From the NCBI RefSeq assembly GCF_001424125.1, contig NZ_LMQI01000005.1, positions 598,162-662,161 of the forward strand: a stretch of DNA of 64,000 nucleotides. The letters are read 5' to 3'. The position numbers and the translations under genes are program-made. The notes under the pieces were generated by a model. That model was given only the letters and a program-made list of their open reading frames with translations. It had not been told where the DNA came from and did no database searches. This document shows, piece after piece, positions 35,139 to 43,473 of the stretch. The DNA is from Cellulomonas sp. Leaf395 (lineage in GTDB: Bacteria; Actinomycetota; Actinomycetes; Actinomycetales; Cellulomonadaceae). How positions within the stretch are numbered: the first letter of the stretch is position 1; every line of letters begins with the position of its first letter.

Positions 35139-35480
35139 ATGACGCAGTACGCCATCTACTTCCACCAGCAGTGGGTCGGAGACCACCCGGCCGAGTGGTT
35201 CCAGACCCGCGTGGAGCCCAGCACGGCGGTCGTCCGTGACATGGAGGCAGCCGGGGTCCTGGTCTTCGCCGGCGGGCTCGAGGAGGACCTGGCCGACGCG
35301 TTCAGCGCCGACGCAACGAGCGGGACCGTGTCGATCTCCGACGGTCCCTACACCGAGACCACCGAGTACCTGGGCGGGATCACCATCATCGACGTGCCCG
35401 ACCTAGAGACGGCCAAGATGTGGGCGGGCAGGATCGCCGAGGGTTGCGGCTGGCCCCAGGAGGTCCGGGTCATCAAGTAG
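35139..35480 (+). CDS. YCII-related (YciI domain) protein
   Basis: 113 residues. TQYAIYFHQQWVGDHPAEWF at the start, VLVFAGGLEEDLADAFSADA, and GPYTETTEYLGGITIIDVPD followed by AKMWAGRIAE match the YCII/DGPF family of small ferredoxin-like proteins. These genes are often found near ECF sigma factors in actinobacteria, as here. The catalytic role is unclear. The ATG at 35139 has AGGAGGAG upstream; the longer frame to 34875 is not supported. It is divergent from the epimerase-ECF41 operon. Confidence 0.87.
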   Translation: MTQYAIYFHQQWVGDHPAEWFQTRVEPSTAVVRDMEAAGVLVFAGGLEEDLADAFSADATSGTVSISDGPYTETTEYLGGITIIDVPDLETAKMWAGRIAEGCGWPQEVRVIK

Positions 35481-35890
35481 ATCCCCGACCTCTGCACCGT
35501 CGGCCCGCACGGGTCAGCCGACGGCGACGGGCTCGGCACGGGTGCGCCCGTGCAGTTTCCGGGACAGCCGGTAGCCGTACACCACCTGCGTACGCGAACG
35601 TGCTCGATCGGTGCCGTGGCAACACCTAAGGTTGCGCTCCCCGCCGTCCGGTACCGAGGCGCGTGCAACTCCCTGGTTTTTGGTGCGTCGCTCAACGCGC
35701 ATCTCCCCGCCGACGATGCCGCGGTCGCGGCAGCATCCCAGTCCGCCAACTCCGAGCATCAGGTCCGGCGTCACCTCCCGTGCAGCGGACCCGACTCGAA
35801 CCGAGCCAGTTCACCCTCGATCGGGTTCCCTCGGTCCCTAGCATCGTTCCCGTGCACGCAATCGGCAGCACGGGGCCAGGGAGAATCCGG
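35481..35890. other. 410-base stretch without a supported gene
   Basis: Open frames exist on both strands but none has a ribosome binding site or a family resemblance. The sequence near 35785-35805 (GACTCGAACCGAG) recalls a tRNA T-loop, but no cloverleaf can be built. Confidence 0.4.
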
Positions 35891-36571
35891 ATGCGGCTGA
35901 GGATGATCAGGTTGTGGGTCGCCGTCGTCCTGGCTGCGTCAGGTGCGCTGATGGTCGCCGCGTCGTGGCAGCGATGGGCGGGATCGTGCTCCGGGGCGGA
36001 GGCGTGCGCGTCGCGTCAGGACCACCTCTTCGATTTCCTGCCACCGGCGGAGCCCTGGGAGCAGGCCGGCAGCGCCGCGCAGCTGGGCGGCATGTCGTTG
36101 CTCGTCTTCGCGCTCGCACTTCCGCTGCTGCCGTGGGCACTGACCGGTCGCCGCCCCGGGCCCTTCTCCGCGATCGCCCTGCTCGCCTCCGAGCTCGCGC
36201 TCGTGGCGGTCGCCGTGGCGACGCTCCGGTCCGGACTCTCCGGGGTGGTTGTCGCACCCACGCTCGGCGGATCGTCGGTGGCGGTCTGGCTGATCGGGCC
36301 GCCGGTCCTGCTCGGACGGTTCGCCGTGAGCGCGCGCGGATGGGCGCGCGCGTCGTCCGTCCTCCTGATCATGGCCACACCCCTGGTCGCATCGGTCACC
36401 TACGCCATCGGCGAGTACGACACCCGGCCATGGTGGGAGGCGGTCTCCGGATCGATCACCGTTACCGCCGCCCTGTGCCTGCTCGTCGCAGCAGTCCGGC
36501 GAGCCGGCCGTTCCCACGGACCGGATGCGTCCATCAACGCAGAGGTCGGGTCCGCGACTCAGCCCCGGTAA
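35891..36571 (+). CDS. Integral membrane protein, unknown function
   Basis: 226 residues with six hydrophobic helices (LWVAVVLAASGALMVAAS; GGMSLLVFALALPLLPWAL; AIALLASELALVAVAVATL; SSVAVWLIGPPVLLGRFAV; SSVLLIMATPLVASVTYAI; ITVTAALCLLVAAV). The first external loop carries two Cys residues (SCSGAEACAS) that could pair. I do not recognise the family. The ATG at 35891 follows a GGGAGA; the frame is open upstream without signals. It is followed on the same strand, after about 120 bases, by a methyltransferase gene. Confidence 0.7.
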   Translation: MRLRMIRLWVAVVLAASGALMVAASWQRWAGSCSGAEACASRQDHLFDFLPPAEPWEQAGSAAQLGGMSLLVFALALPLLPWALTGRRPGPFSAIALLASELALVAVAVATLRSGLSGVVVAPTLGGSSVAVWLIGPPVLLGRFAVSARGWARASSVLLIMATPLVASVTYAIGEYDTRPWWEAVSGSITVTAALCLLVAAVRRAGRSHGPDASINAEVGSATQPR

Positions 36572-36690
36572 GCCACCGGCGGGTCCCACAGCGGTCCAGC
36601 CACTGAGTTCTGCCTTTTTAGGCCGCGGTCCCGTCTGCCGAGAGCAGACCGCGTGGCGCTTCCGCCACGACGGCTGCCACGCTCGATCCC

Positions 36691-37458
36691 ATGACTGCGG
36701 GCGTGGGCTTCACTGGCGAAGTCGTCGAGTACTACGCGAAGTACCGGCGCGGCTACCCGCCCGAGGTCGCGGACCGGATCGCGGCGGCCTTCTCGCTCAC
36801 ACCTGACGACATCGCCGTCGACCTCGGCTGCGGCACTGGCCAGCTCACGACTGTCTTGGCCGAGCGGGTCGGAACGATGATCGGCATGGACCCGGAGCCC
36901 GACATGCTTAGCGCCGCAGCGCGTGCCGCGACGGGCATCACGTGGGTGCTCGGCTCCGACCGTGATCTGCCCACACTTGGCCGGGCGCTGCGGCCCCTGG
37001 GCGTGCTCACGGTCGCGACGGCTATCCATTGGATGGACCGAGACACGCTGTTCCGGGCAGCACGTCCACTGCTTCGTCCGGGCGGCGGTATCGCGGTGGT
37101 CACCAACGGGTTGCCTCTGTGGCTGCAAGCAGCGGAGTGGTCGCGTGAGCTCGGGTCGTTCCTCGGGGAGTGGACGGGCCGGCCAGCCGCGACCTGCCAG
37201 ACCGACGACGCTGGACGCCGAGTCACCAGAGACGCACTGGAAGGTGCTGGCTACGAAGTGATCGAGAGGACCGTGGACTACACCGCGCCGCTCAGCGTTG
37301 ACGCCGTCATCGGTGGCGTTCTCTCCGCCATGCACCCGCTCCCCGAACCCGAGCGTCGGCGCCTCACCAGTGAGCTCGAGCGTCGACTTCGCCCGTACGG
37401 ACCCATGACCGAGGAGGTCAGCGTGAAGCTCCAGCTGGCCACGAGAAGCCCCGAATGA
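36691..37458 (+). CDS. Class I SAM-dependent methyltransferase
   Basis: 255 residues. The start EYYAKYRRGYPPEVADRI is typical of Methyltransf_11 enzymes. Motif I is VDLGCGTGQL (43-52), the acidic residue after the second strand is in IGMDPEP, and VATAIHWMDRD matches the post-II loop seen in many actinobacterial members of this group. The C-terminal third is variable, so the substrate cannot be inferred. It resembles the methyltransferase at 57005 in overall layout. It is directly followed by decayed two-component system genes. Confidence 0.83.
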   Translation: MTAGVGFTGEVVEYYAKYRRGYPPEVADRIAAAFSLTPDDIAVDLGCGTGQLTTVLAERVGTMIGMDPEPDMLSAAARAATGITWVLGSDRDLPTLGRALRPLGVLTVATAIHWMDRDTLFRAARPLLRPGGGIAVVTNGLPLWLQAAEWSRELGSFLGEWTGRPAATCQTDDAGRRVTRDALEGAGYEVIERTVDYTAPLSVDAVIGGVLSAMHPLPEPERRRLTSELERRLRPYGPMTEEVSVKLQLATRSPE

Positions 37459-37555
37459 CGACGTGCGCGCGATGTTCTGTGCGCGGCCCGCTGGGTCGGA
37501 GCTGACCCGGTTGCCCGCGAGCCTGACGACGATCGACGGGCCACCGTCGAGCCAC

Positions 37556-37726
37556 GGACGGGTCCGCGACAACGGTCCCGGCCCAGCGACCGACGGCGTC
37601 GTCGGCCACGGCCTCGCCGGGATGCGGGAACGGGTCGCGATGGCAGGCGGAACGTTGTGGACGGGCCCGGGATCGCTGGGCGGCTTCGTCGTGCACGAAG
37701 AGCTCCCGGTCGCGGACGCGTGGTGA
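37556..37726 (+). pseudogene. Sensor histidine kinase C-terminal remnant (NarL-type partner)
   Basis: The last codons of a HATPase domain are readable: VRDNGPG (N/G1-box region), GHGLAGMRERVAMAGGTLW (G2 box), and GGFVVHEELPV before a TGA at 37724. Everything upstream (dimerisation and H box) is gone. The stop overlaps the GTG of the response regulator remnant (GTGA), preserving the ancestral operon joint. Confidence 0.65.
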
Positions 37727-37800
37727 CGACGACCCGTGTCGTCGTGGTCGACGTACGTGAGCTACGCCGACGCACCCGCAGCGAGACCCCGGGCCTGCAC
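37723..37800 (+). pseudogene. Response regulator N-terminal remnant
   Basis: Beginning at the GTG that overlaps the histidine kinase stop, about 20 codons read VTTTRVVVVDVRELRRRTRS, the first strand of a receiver domain (normally ...VVVVDD...). The second acidic Asp has changed to Val, and the frame loses similarity after about 23 residues. Confidence 0.5.
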
Positions 37801-37925
37801 GGCACGCCCGCGTGCGAAGTCGGCGTGGTGCGTGAGCGTCCACAACGAGGATCCGTCACCGTGCACGACGATCTCTTTGCCCTTCGGTGTTCGCACCCGA
37901 GACGACCGAGTGGGGCTCCCGGAGG

Positions 37926-37994
37926 GCGCGCGTGCTCGATCCGGGTGGCAACGAGTGGCCGCTCGGCACGTACGCGCCGGGCGATCGCTGGTGA
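37926..37994 (+). pseudogene. VOC/glyoxalase C-terminal remnant
   Basis: RVLDPGGNEWPLGTYAPGDRW followed by TGA at 37992 matches the end of glyoxalase-like VOC proteins (VxDPDGNEWxLGTY). The preceding 100 bases show no domain in frame. It lies directly upstream of the GT2 gene. Confidence 0.5.
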
Positions 37995-38051
37995 ATCTTG
38001 TCCGCGACGCCCGAGCCAGCGGCCGGGAGCCGGACCGATTACGTTGATCGC

Positions 38052-38750
38052 GTGAGTTCCGTGACGGTCGTCATCCCGTGGCGCCCGCAACCCTCGCGTC
38101 TCGACGCGTTCGACCGCGTCCTGGCCTGGTACGAAGGCCACCTGCCCGATGTGTCGGTGCGGACCGTTGACTCTGGTGACGAGGCATTCAACGCGGCGAA
38201 GTGCCGCAACCTCGCCGTGGCGGCCGTCGATTCGGACGACGTGGTCGTCCTGAATGACGCGGACACGCTTCCGGAGCGTGAGCCGCTCTTGCGCGCGATC
38301 GACGGTGCATCCTCGACGCTGGCGGTGCACCTGCCGTACACCGAGTACCGCTGGTTCGGCGCCGATGGCAGCCGCCAGTTCTCCAGGGGGGTGCGGGCGG
38401 AAGACTGCGACTTCGACCTGGTCGACGGAGCGTGCTCGGGCGTGAATGTCACGACCCCGCGCGCCTGGTTCGCCCACGGCGGCCAGGACGAGCGCTTCCG
38501 AGGCTGGGGCTTCGAGGACGCCGCCTGGTTCCTGGCCCACACGACCATGCTCGGCCGCCCACCCGTGCGCACCGCCGGCCGCGTGTATGCGCTGCACCAC
38601 GTCCCCGCCGAGCGCAGTGGCACCCAGTACGAGGCCAACGCCCGACTCATGGCGCGGTACCGCGCAGCCTCCGGCGACCGCGTGGCGATGGGTCAGCTGA
38701 TCGCCGAGGCACCGGATGCGCGCCACGCCCTCGCCGGTCCCGGGTCCTGA
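38052..38750 (+). CDS. Family 2-type glycosyltransferase
   Basis: 232 residues from the GTG at 38052; a TTG at 37998 would add 18 residues. The start SVTVVIPWRPQPSRLDAFDR is a GT2 first strand, VVLNDADTLPER near residues 64-75 holds the acidic donor-binding residues, and GWGFEDAAWF near 151-160 matches the GWGxED acceptor/metal motif of galactosyltransferase-like enzymes. It is cytoplasmic with no membrane helix. The last 58 bases overlap the convergent MGT-type glycosyltransferase gene. Sugar and acceptor are unknown. Confidence 0.78.
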   Translation: MSSVTVVIPWRPQPSRLDAFDRVLAWYEGHLPDVSVRTVDSGDEAFNAAKCRNLAVAAVDSDDVVVLNDADTLPEREPLLRAIDGASSTLAVHLPYTEYRWFGADGSRQFSRGVRAEDCDFDLVDGACSGVNVTTPRAWFAHGGQDERFRGWGFEDAAWFLAHTTMLGRPPVRTAGRVYALHHVPAERSGTQYEANARLMARYRAASGDRVAMGQLIAEAPDARHALAGPGS

Positions 38751-40000
38751 TCGAGCGCGAGAGCCGCGGACCGCAGAGTCTGCCTACCCGGACCAGAGAG
38801 GTCCAGGATCCGCACGAGCGCCGCACGGATCTCGTCGACAGAGGCCACGTTCGGGTCCAGGGCTTCGCCCATACCGGCGCGCTCGACTGCCGTGGCGCCG
38901 GCGAACTGGTCGGTGGAGAACGGCAGGACGAGCATCGGCGTGGCAGTGGCGACCGACTCGGTGACCGAGTTGTTGCCGCCGTGCGTGACCGCCGCGGACG
39001 CCTCCCGGAGCAGGCGCACCTGCGGCAGGTACTCCCGGACCAGCCAGCCGGACGGCACCTCCCCCAGCTCCGCCACCGGGGTGGCCCCGCTCGCGACCGC
39101 GGCCCGCACCCCGGCCGCCCGCAGGGCCGTCACGACGCGGGCCAGCACGTCCCCGCGCACAGACAAGAAGCTGCCGAAGCTGACGTACACGAACGGATCC
39201 CCGGTGCTCAGCCAGGTGTCTACCTCGCGATCGACGGGCTCCGCGCGTAGTGAGGCGCCAAGGTATCGGTGCGGCGGTAGCGCGGGTTCACGCTCCGGCA
39301 GTGCAAGTTCGCCTGGGTAGTTGTAGAGGACCAGGGGCCCGTGCAGGGCGAAGGCGTCGTCCACCGCCGGCAGGCCGGGGGCGAGCTGCGCGGCGGCCCT
39401 GTTCCACTCGGCCGTGAAGCCCGCTGCGACCCGACGACACAGCACCTCGAGCCCAGCCATCTCGACGGGGTCAGGGCGGAAGGCGCGCGGCCACACCGGT
39501 GGACAGCCGTAGACCTCGTCGCCGACGGGCAGGGCCGTCGGGTGACCGAGCACGACGTCGGCGTGCGGGACGTCCGTGGCCCACAAGGCCAGGCGAGCGC
39601 TGTAGGCGAGGTGGTCGACCAGGATGACGTCGGGGCGCACGGCCTCGATCAGCTGGAGGGTGGCGCGGGCCTTCTCGACCGGCTGCCACATGAGGTCGAC
39701 CAGCCGCGCGGTCGCCTGATAAGTGAGCGTCGGCACCATCCCGCGACGGGTGGCGTCGAAGAAGCCACGGAGCGAGTCGGCCTCCGCGTCGGGCTGCTTG
39801 TCGGCCCTGATCACCCCGGGGTTGGATCCGCGCCCGAGCTGCAGAAGAGAGCGCTCGTAGCCGAACGACTCGACGATCTGTGCGGTGGCCGGGCCGGACG
39901 CCACGACGACCCGCTCCCCCGCGTCCTGCCAGGCAACGCCGAGGGCGGCCAGAGGCAGGAGGTGGGAGGCGTAGTCGGGGCTGATGACGAGCAGGGTCAT
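38693..40000 (-). CDS. MGT-type (GT1) glycosyltransferase
   Basis: 435 residues. The N-domain starts MTLLVISPDYASHLLPLAAL and the C-domain has the UDP-sugar binding block VTHGGNNSVTESVATATPML followed by PFSTDQFAGATAVERAGMG, as in macrolide or erythromycin-type glycosyltransferases of the GT1 family. The ATG at 40000 overlaps the stop of the HEAT-GT4 gene (ATGA), so the two are coupled. The open frame beyond 40000 belongs to the mirror of that gene. The 58-base overlap with the GT2 gene on the opposite strand is unusual but both C-termini read normally. The acceptor may be a lipid or small natural product; this is inference. Confidence 0.85.
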   Translation of the reverse strand: MTLLVISPDYASHLLPLAALGVAWQDAGERVVVASGPATAQIVESFGYERSLLQLGRGSNPGVIRADKQPDAEADSLRGFFDATRRGMVPTLTYQATARLVDLMWQPVEKARATLQLIEAVRPDVILVDHLAYSARLALWATDVPHADVVLGHPTALPVGDEVYGCPPVWPRAFRPDPVEMAGLEVLCRRVAAGFTAEWNRAAAQLAPGLPAVDDAFALHGPLVLYNYPGELALPEREPALPPHRYLGASLRAEPVDREVDTWLSTGDPFVYVSFGSFLSVRGDVLARVVTALRAAGVRAAVASGATPVAELGEVPSGWLVREYLPQVRLLREASAAVTHGGNNSVTESVATATPMLVLPFSTDQFAGATAVERAGMGEALDPNVASVDEIRAALVRILDLSGPGRQTLRSAALALDQDPGPARAWRASGASAIS

Positions 40001-42156
40001 CCCGGGACGACCAGCGAGGACCGGGCGGCCCGCTCGTCGGAGGCAACACCGGCGTAGACGTCCCCGAGCATCTGGGCCATGCGCTGGATGGTGAAGCTCT
40101 TCTCGACGATCCCGTGCGACCGGTCGGCCCGTCGGGCGTCTGTCTCCGCGACAGACGCCGCGAGCGCGGCGCCGATCGCCGTGGCCAGGCGTTCGGGATG
40201 CCAGGTGGCGGTCAGGACGCCGGTGTCGCCGTCGTCGACGTAGGTGGCCGGGCCGCCGCCGTCGGGAGCCACCACGAGCAGGCCTGACGCCATGGCCTCG
40301 AGCAGCGCAATCCCGAACTCCTCCTTCAGGCTCGCGCACACGTAGATGCCCCGCGGTGCGCTCAGACCCGGTAGCCCGGCGCGCGCGGCCGCGACCCAGC
40401 GGGCCACCACGTCGTTCGGTCGGTGCCCGGGGAGCAGCAGCCCGGTCGTGGTTCGCGCAGCGGCCGGCACGATGGCGTCGATCAGCTCCAGCTGCTCACG
40501 CTCGTCGGCAGACGGGTCGTCGAGGTCACCACCGATGACGAGCAAGTTCGCCCTGTGGCGCAGGTCACCGGCGGCCCAGGCCTGCACGAGTGTGGCCATG
40601 CCCTTGACGCGGTGCAGTCGCCCGACGCTCACGATCAGCGGCAGCGTCCGGCGCTCGATCGGCAAGGCCTCGACCAGGGCGCGCAGCTCGGCCACCGCTT
40701 CGGACGGTGCCGCACCGGCTGCGTGAGCCTGCGCCTCGGCCACGGCACGGTCGACGACCACGAGGTCGACTCCCTCGGGCACGATGGTGTGCCGCTCGGG
40801 GTGCGCAGTGATGTCGATACCGACGAGCTCGCGCATGTCGCGCTCCAGTGCCGGCCGCGGGAACAGCACCGTGTGCGACGCGTTGGCCGCGAGCCGCTGC
40901 ACGAGGCGGGCTCGGAACCAGAAGTGCTCCACCTCGTCGACCGCCCCGAAGTTCTGCCTGGTCAGCCGGCCCGCGAGGTCGAGCGACTGGATGACGCCGT
41001 GCGGGTCCGGCGCGACGGTGAACACCACGGGTACGTCGAGCTCACGCGCGACGTCGGCCGCCGCCAGGCTGCCGACGTCGGCCATGCGCAGGTGGACCAG
41101 GTCGACACCGCCCGCGGCGCGCAGGATGCGGCGGATACCTCGACGGGCCGGCACGCGCAGGGACCAGGCCGTCGCGGTGGCCGACGGGTCCCGCGGCAGC
41201 GGTACTCGTCCATAGAGGTGCCCGACCTCTGCGAAGGTGCCCAGGTCGGCCGTAGCCTGCGCCGCCGTCCCGCGGGACATGGTGAGCACGCGCGTCGCGG
41301 CCGGCCCGGCGGGGCCCGGCGCCACGAGCGCGTCGCCGAGCCGTACCAGCAGGGTGGCGATCCCACCGTTGTCGCCGGCGCCGGCGGCGCTGAGCCGCGC
41401 ATCAATGTCGGCGTGCAGGAACAGCTGAGCGACGGTGAGTCCGTCGCGCCCGAGCTCCTGTCGCCGCGGCGCCCCGGCGTCGATGTCGACGAGCGACAGC
41501 CGGGCGACCTCCGCGAGGTGGTCGTCTCCCGACGCCAGGTCATCGAGCAGGCCCATGACGGCGTGATCGCCGGGGCGCTGCCCGAGCGCGGCAACGGCGG
41601 CCGACCGCACTCCCTGCTCCTCGCTCGAGCTGGCCGCGATGGCGAGCAGGGGCCGCACCGCGATGGCGTGCCGGACCAGCCCGAGCGTCTCGACGACTCT
41701 GGCCCGGGAGGCGGGCTCGGCCGCGCCGAGCAGAGCGGTCTCGAGACCGACCGCGACGTGCTCGGCCGCGCCCGCAGACCACTGCTCGAGGGTCCGCTGC
41801 GCGAGCATGCCTCCGAACCCCCCGGCTGCCGTCATGCCGATCAGCCGCGCGATCGCATCGGGGCGCGGCAGCACCGAGCCGAGGACCCACGCGGCGTGCT
41901 CCCGGACGAAAAGCCGTTCGCTCGAAAGCAGCCGAACCAGTACCCGGGACGCTTCGTCGTCGGCAATCGTGCCGAGCGCGTGCACCGCCGCGATCGCGCA
42001 CAGCTGATCCGTGTCCTCCAGGGCCGCGGTCAGCACGCGGATCGTGCGGACTCCGGGGTCCCTGCTGCTCTCGAACGCGAGCTCGTCGGCGAGCCGCATG
42101 GCGTCGACGATTCGGCCGGCCGCTCGCAGCGCGTCGAGAGAGGTCTGGATGCCCAC
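39997..42156 (-). CDS. HEAT-repeat domain fused to a GT4 glycosyltransferase
   Basis: 719 residues. Residues about 20-250 are HEAT-type helical pairs (LCAIAAVHALGTIADDEASR, VREHAAWVLGSVL, GVRSAAVAALGQRPGDHAV). Residues about 265-710 are a GT-B glycosyltransferase of family 4: VDLVHLRMADVGSLAAADVA, TIVPEGVDL, LIVSVGRLHRVKGMATLVQA and the EEFGIALLE donor motif (E-x7-E) followed by PDGGGPATYVDDGDTG. It resembles sucrose-phosphate-synthase-like retaining enzymes. The GTG at 42156 is chosen because GAGGAGGGGAGG lies 6 bases upstream. It is the first gene of a two-gene operon with the MGT enzyme. The function of the HEAT part is unknown; docking to a partner is plausible. Confidence 0.85.
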   Translation of the reverse strand: MGIQTSLDALRAAGRIVDAMRLADELAFESSRDPGVRTIRVLTAALEDTDQLCAIAAVHALGTIADDEASRVLVRLLSSERLFVREHAAWVLGSVLPRPDAIARLIGMTAAGGFGGMLAQRTLEQWSAGAAEHVAVGLETALLGAAEPASRARVVETLGLVRHAIAVRPLLAIAASSSEEQGVRSAAVAALGQRPGDHAVMGLLDDLASGDDHLAEVARLSLVDIDAGAPRRQELGRDGLTVAQLFLHADIDARLSAAGAGDNGGIATLLVRLGDALVAPGPAGPAATRVLTMSRGTAAQATADLGTFAEVGHLYGRVPLPRDPSATATAWSLRVPARRGIRRILRAAGGVDLVHLRMADVGSLAAADVARELDVPVVFTVAPDPHGVIQSLDLAGRLTRQNFGAVDEVEHFWFRARLVQRLAANASHTVLFPRPALERDMRELVGIDITAHPERHTIVPEGVDLVVVDRAVAEAQAHAAGAAPSEAVAELRALVEALPIERRTLPLIVSVGRLHRVKGMATLVQAWAAGDLRHRANLLVIGGDLDDPSADEREQLELIDAIVPAAARTTTGLLLPGHRPNDVVARWVAAARAGLPGLSAPRGIYVCASLKEEFGIALLEAMASGLLVVAPDGGGPATYVDDGDTGVLTATWHPERLATAIGAALAASVAETDARRADRSHGIVEKSFTIQRMAQMLGDVYAGVASDERAARSSLVVPG

Positions 42157-42702
42157 AGTGGTCCTCCCCTCCTCGTGACGAGAGCGACACATTGGTCGCG
42201 GTGCTGCCGATGCTAAGTCGGCGGGCGGCGACCGGCCCGTCGAGATCAGGAAGCGGCGCTCCACCCGGGTGAGCGGCCCGGGACTCGAGTGTGGGCTGGC
42301 ACCCGGAGCCTGCGGCGTGGAGCGCATCGCTCACCTTCCGGCAGCCGACGACGAGGCTTCGCACCTGTCCCAACACCTGGCGGTGCTGCGCCGTCACTGC
42401 CTCGCCGAGTCCGACCGGCGCGAGACCACGTTTACTCCGGGCCGGATAGAGCGGCCCCACCGCACTTGAGCCTGCGACCTGTCGTCGCACCGTGCGGCGC
42501 GCCGCCCTCAGCTCCTGCGCTCCCACCTGGCACGACGTGCATCCACGCCCTCGACCGACGCCGCGCGGACCGCTCGAAAGCGTGGGAATTGTGTGGGGTT
42601 CTCCGATTGCACCTGTGAGATCAGGGCACGTGGCGGCCATGACACGGCTCATCGAACCGCGATCCAGGCGAGCCCAATGAGCACGAGTCGGATCATCCCT
42701 CG
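42157..42702. other. Gene-poor stretch with one ArsR remnant
   Basis: 546 bases upstream of the HEAT-GT4 gene. Apart from the ArsR fragment listed separately and the HEAT-GT4 ribosome binding site, no gene is supported. It probably contains the promoter of the HEAT-GT4 operon. Confidence 0.4.
42329..42436 (+). pseudogene. ArsR-family regulator remnant
   Basis: About 36 codons read AHLPAADDEASHLSQHLAVL, RRHCLAESDRRETTFT. ...SxHLAVLRRxGL... is the recognition helix of ArsR-type winged-helix regulators. The flanking coding sequence and start are missing. Confidence 0.5.
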
Positions 42703-42909
42703 CTAGCTCGGGTCGGCGTTGGCGGTCGTAGTGGCCGACGACCGCTCGACGTAATCCGTGAGCGCGGACACCGGTCCCTTGTGGAGGCGGCCGACGTGGA
42801 CCGATGCCACCTCACCCGCGGCCAGCAGCTGATACATGAAGGTGCGGCCGATGCCGAGCCTGGCGGCAGCTTCGGCCACCGTCAGAAGCAGGCGCTCATC
42901 GGACTGCAC
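42703..42909 (-). CDS. Excisionase-type helix-turn-helix protein
   Basis: 68 residues from the GTG at 42909 (GTG 42951 is possible). [39 protein letters not shown] is the excisionase/MerR-like HTH_17 domain. The open frame continues upstream into the kup remnant, but that is a junction and not a real fusion. Such proteins control excision of integrated elements or act as small regulators. No integrase is nearby, so it is probably left over from a lost mobile element, or is an isolated regulator. Confidence 0.55.
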   Translation of the reverse strand: MQSDERLLLTVAEAAARLGIGRTFMYQLLAAGEVASVHVGRLHKGPVSALTDYVERSSATTTANADPS

Positions 42910-43005
42910 CGTGACGTTGATGACCCGCCTCTCCCCCGCTGGCCGGTTCACGCAACCCCGGGCAGCTGCGTCCAGCCAGGCCACCCGCGTTCCTCGAGGA
43001 TCGCC

Positions 43006-43473
43006 AACAGTCTTAAGGCCCTCGACCGCCGAGAGCACGGAGATGGCCGGAGTGATCATGCTGTCGCCGAAGAACAGAGACGCCCCGAACAGGCCTAGCC
43101 CCGCCAGCACCGCCGTCGTTTCGGACCGTGCTCGCCGTCGCGCGACGTCGAGTGAGGGTGATCAGCGACAGGATCCCGCCCTCGCCGTCGTTGTCCGCCC
43201 GGAGGACGAGCAGCACGTACTTCAGCGTGACGACGATCGTGACCGACCAGATGATCAGTGAAATCAGACCGTAAACGTTCTGCGTCGTCGCTGTCACCGG
43301 ATGCGGGTCGCCGGGTTGAACAGGGTCTGGATCGTGTAGATCGGACTGGTTCCGATGTCGCCGAACACGACGCCCAGCGCCCCGATGGTGAGCGCGAGCC
43401 GGGCCGGAGAGCGCACGGAGGTGGGGTGGGACGTCACGGGGGGCGCCTGCTCGCCGGGAGTGGTGGTGGTCAT
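43006..43473 (-). pseudogene. kup: kup potassium transporter remnant (frameshifted, truncated)
   Basis: Three pieces of a Kup/HAK transporter follow in order in different frames. From the ATG at 43473: [20 protein letters not shown] (first helix). After a one-base frameshift near 43300: [20 protein letters not shown] and [18 protein letters not shown]. After another frameshift near 43140: [30 protein letters not shown]. The remaining three quarters of the roughly 600-residue protein are missing. The start overlaps the corA stop (TGATG), so kup and corA once formed an operon. Confidence 0.8.

Noticed and set aside
35780..35815. tRNA-like T-loop (GACTCGAACCGAG)
   Set aside because: The flanking bases do not pair as a T-stem and no acceptor or anticodon arm can be built.
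40423..42216. 597-codon plus-strand open frame
   Set aside because: Antisense mirror of the HEAT-GT4 gene.
42703..43110. 135-residue protein joining Kup helices to an HTH domain
   Set aside because: The Kup part belongs to a frameshifted, truncated kup gene; the continuous frame is a junction, and the HTH gene has its own GTG starts.
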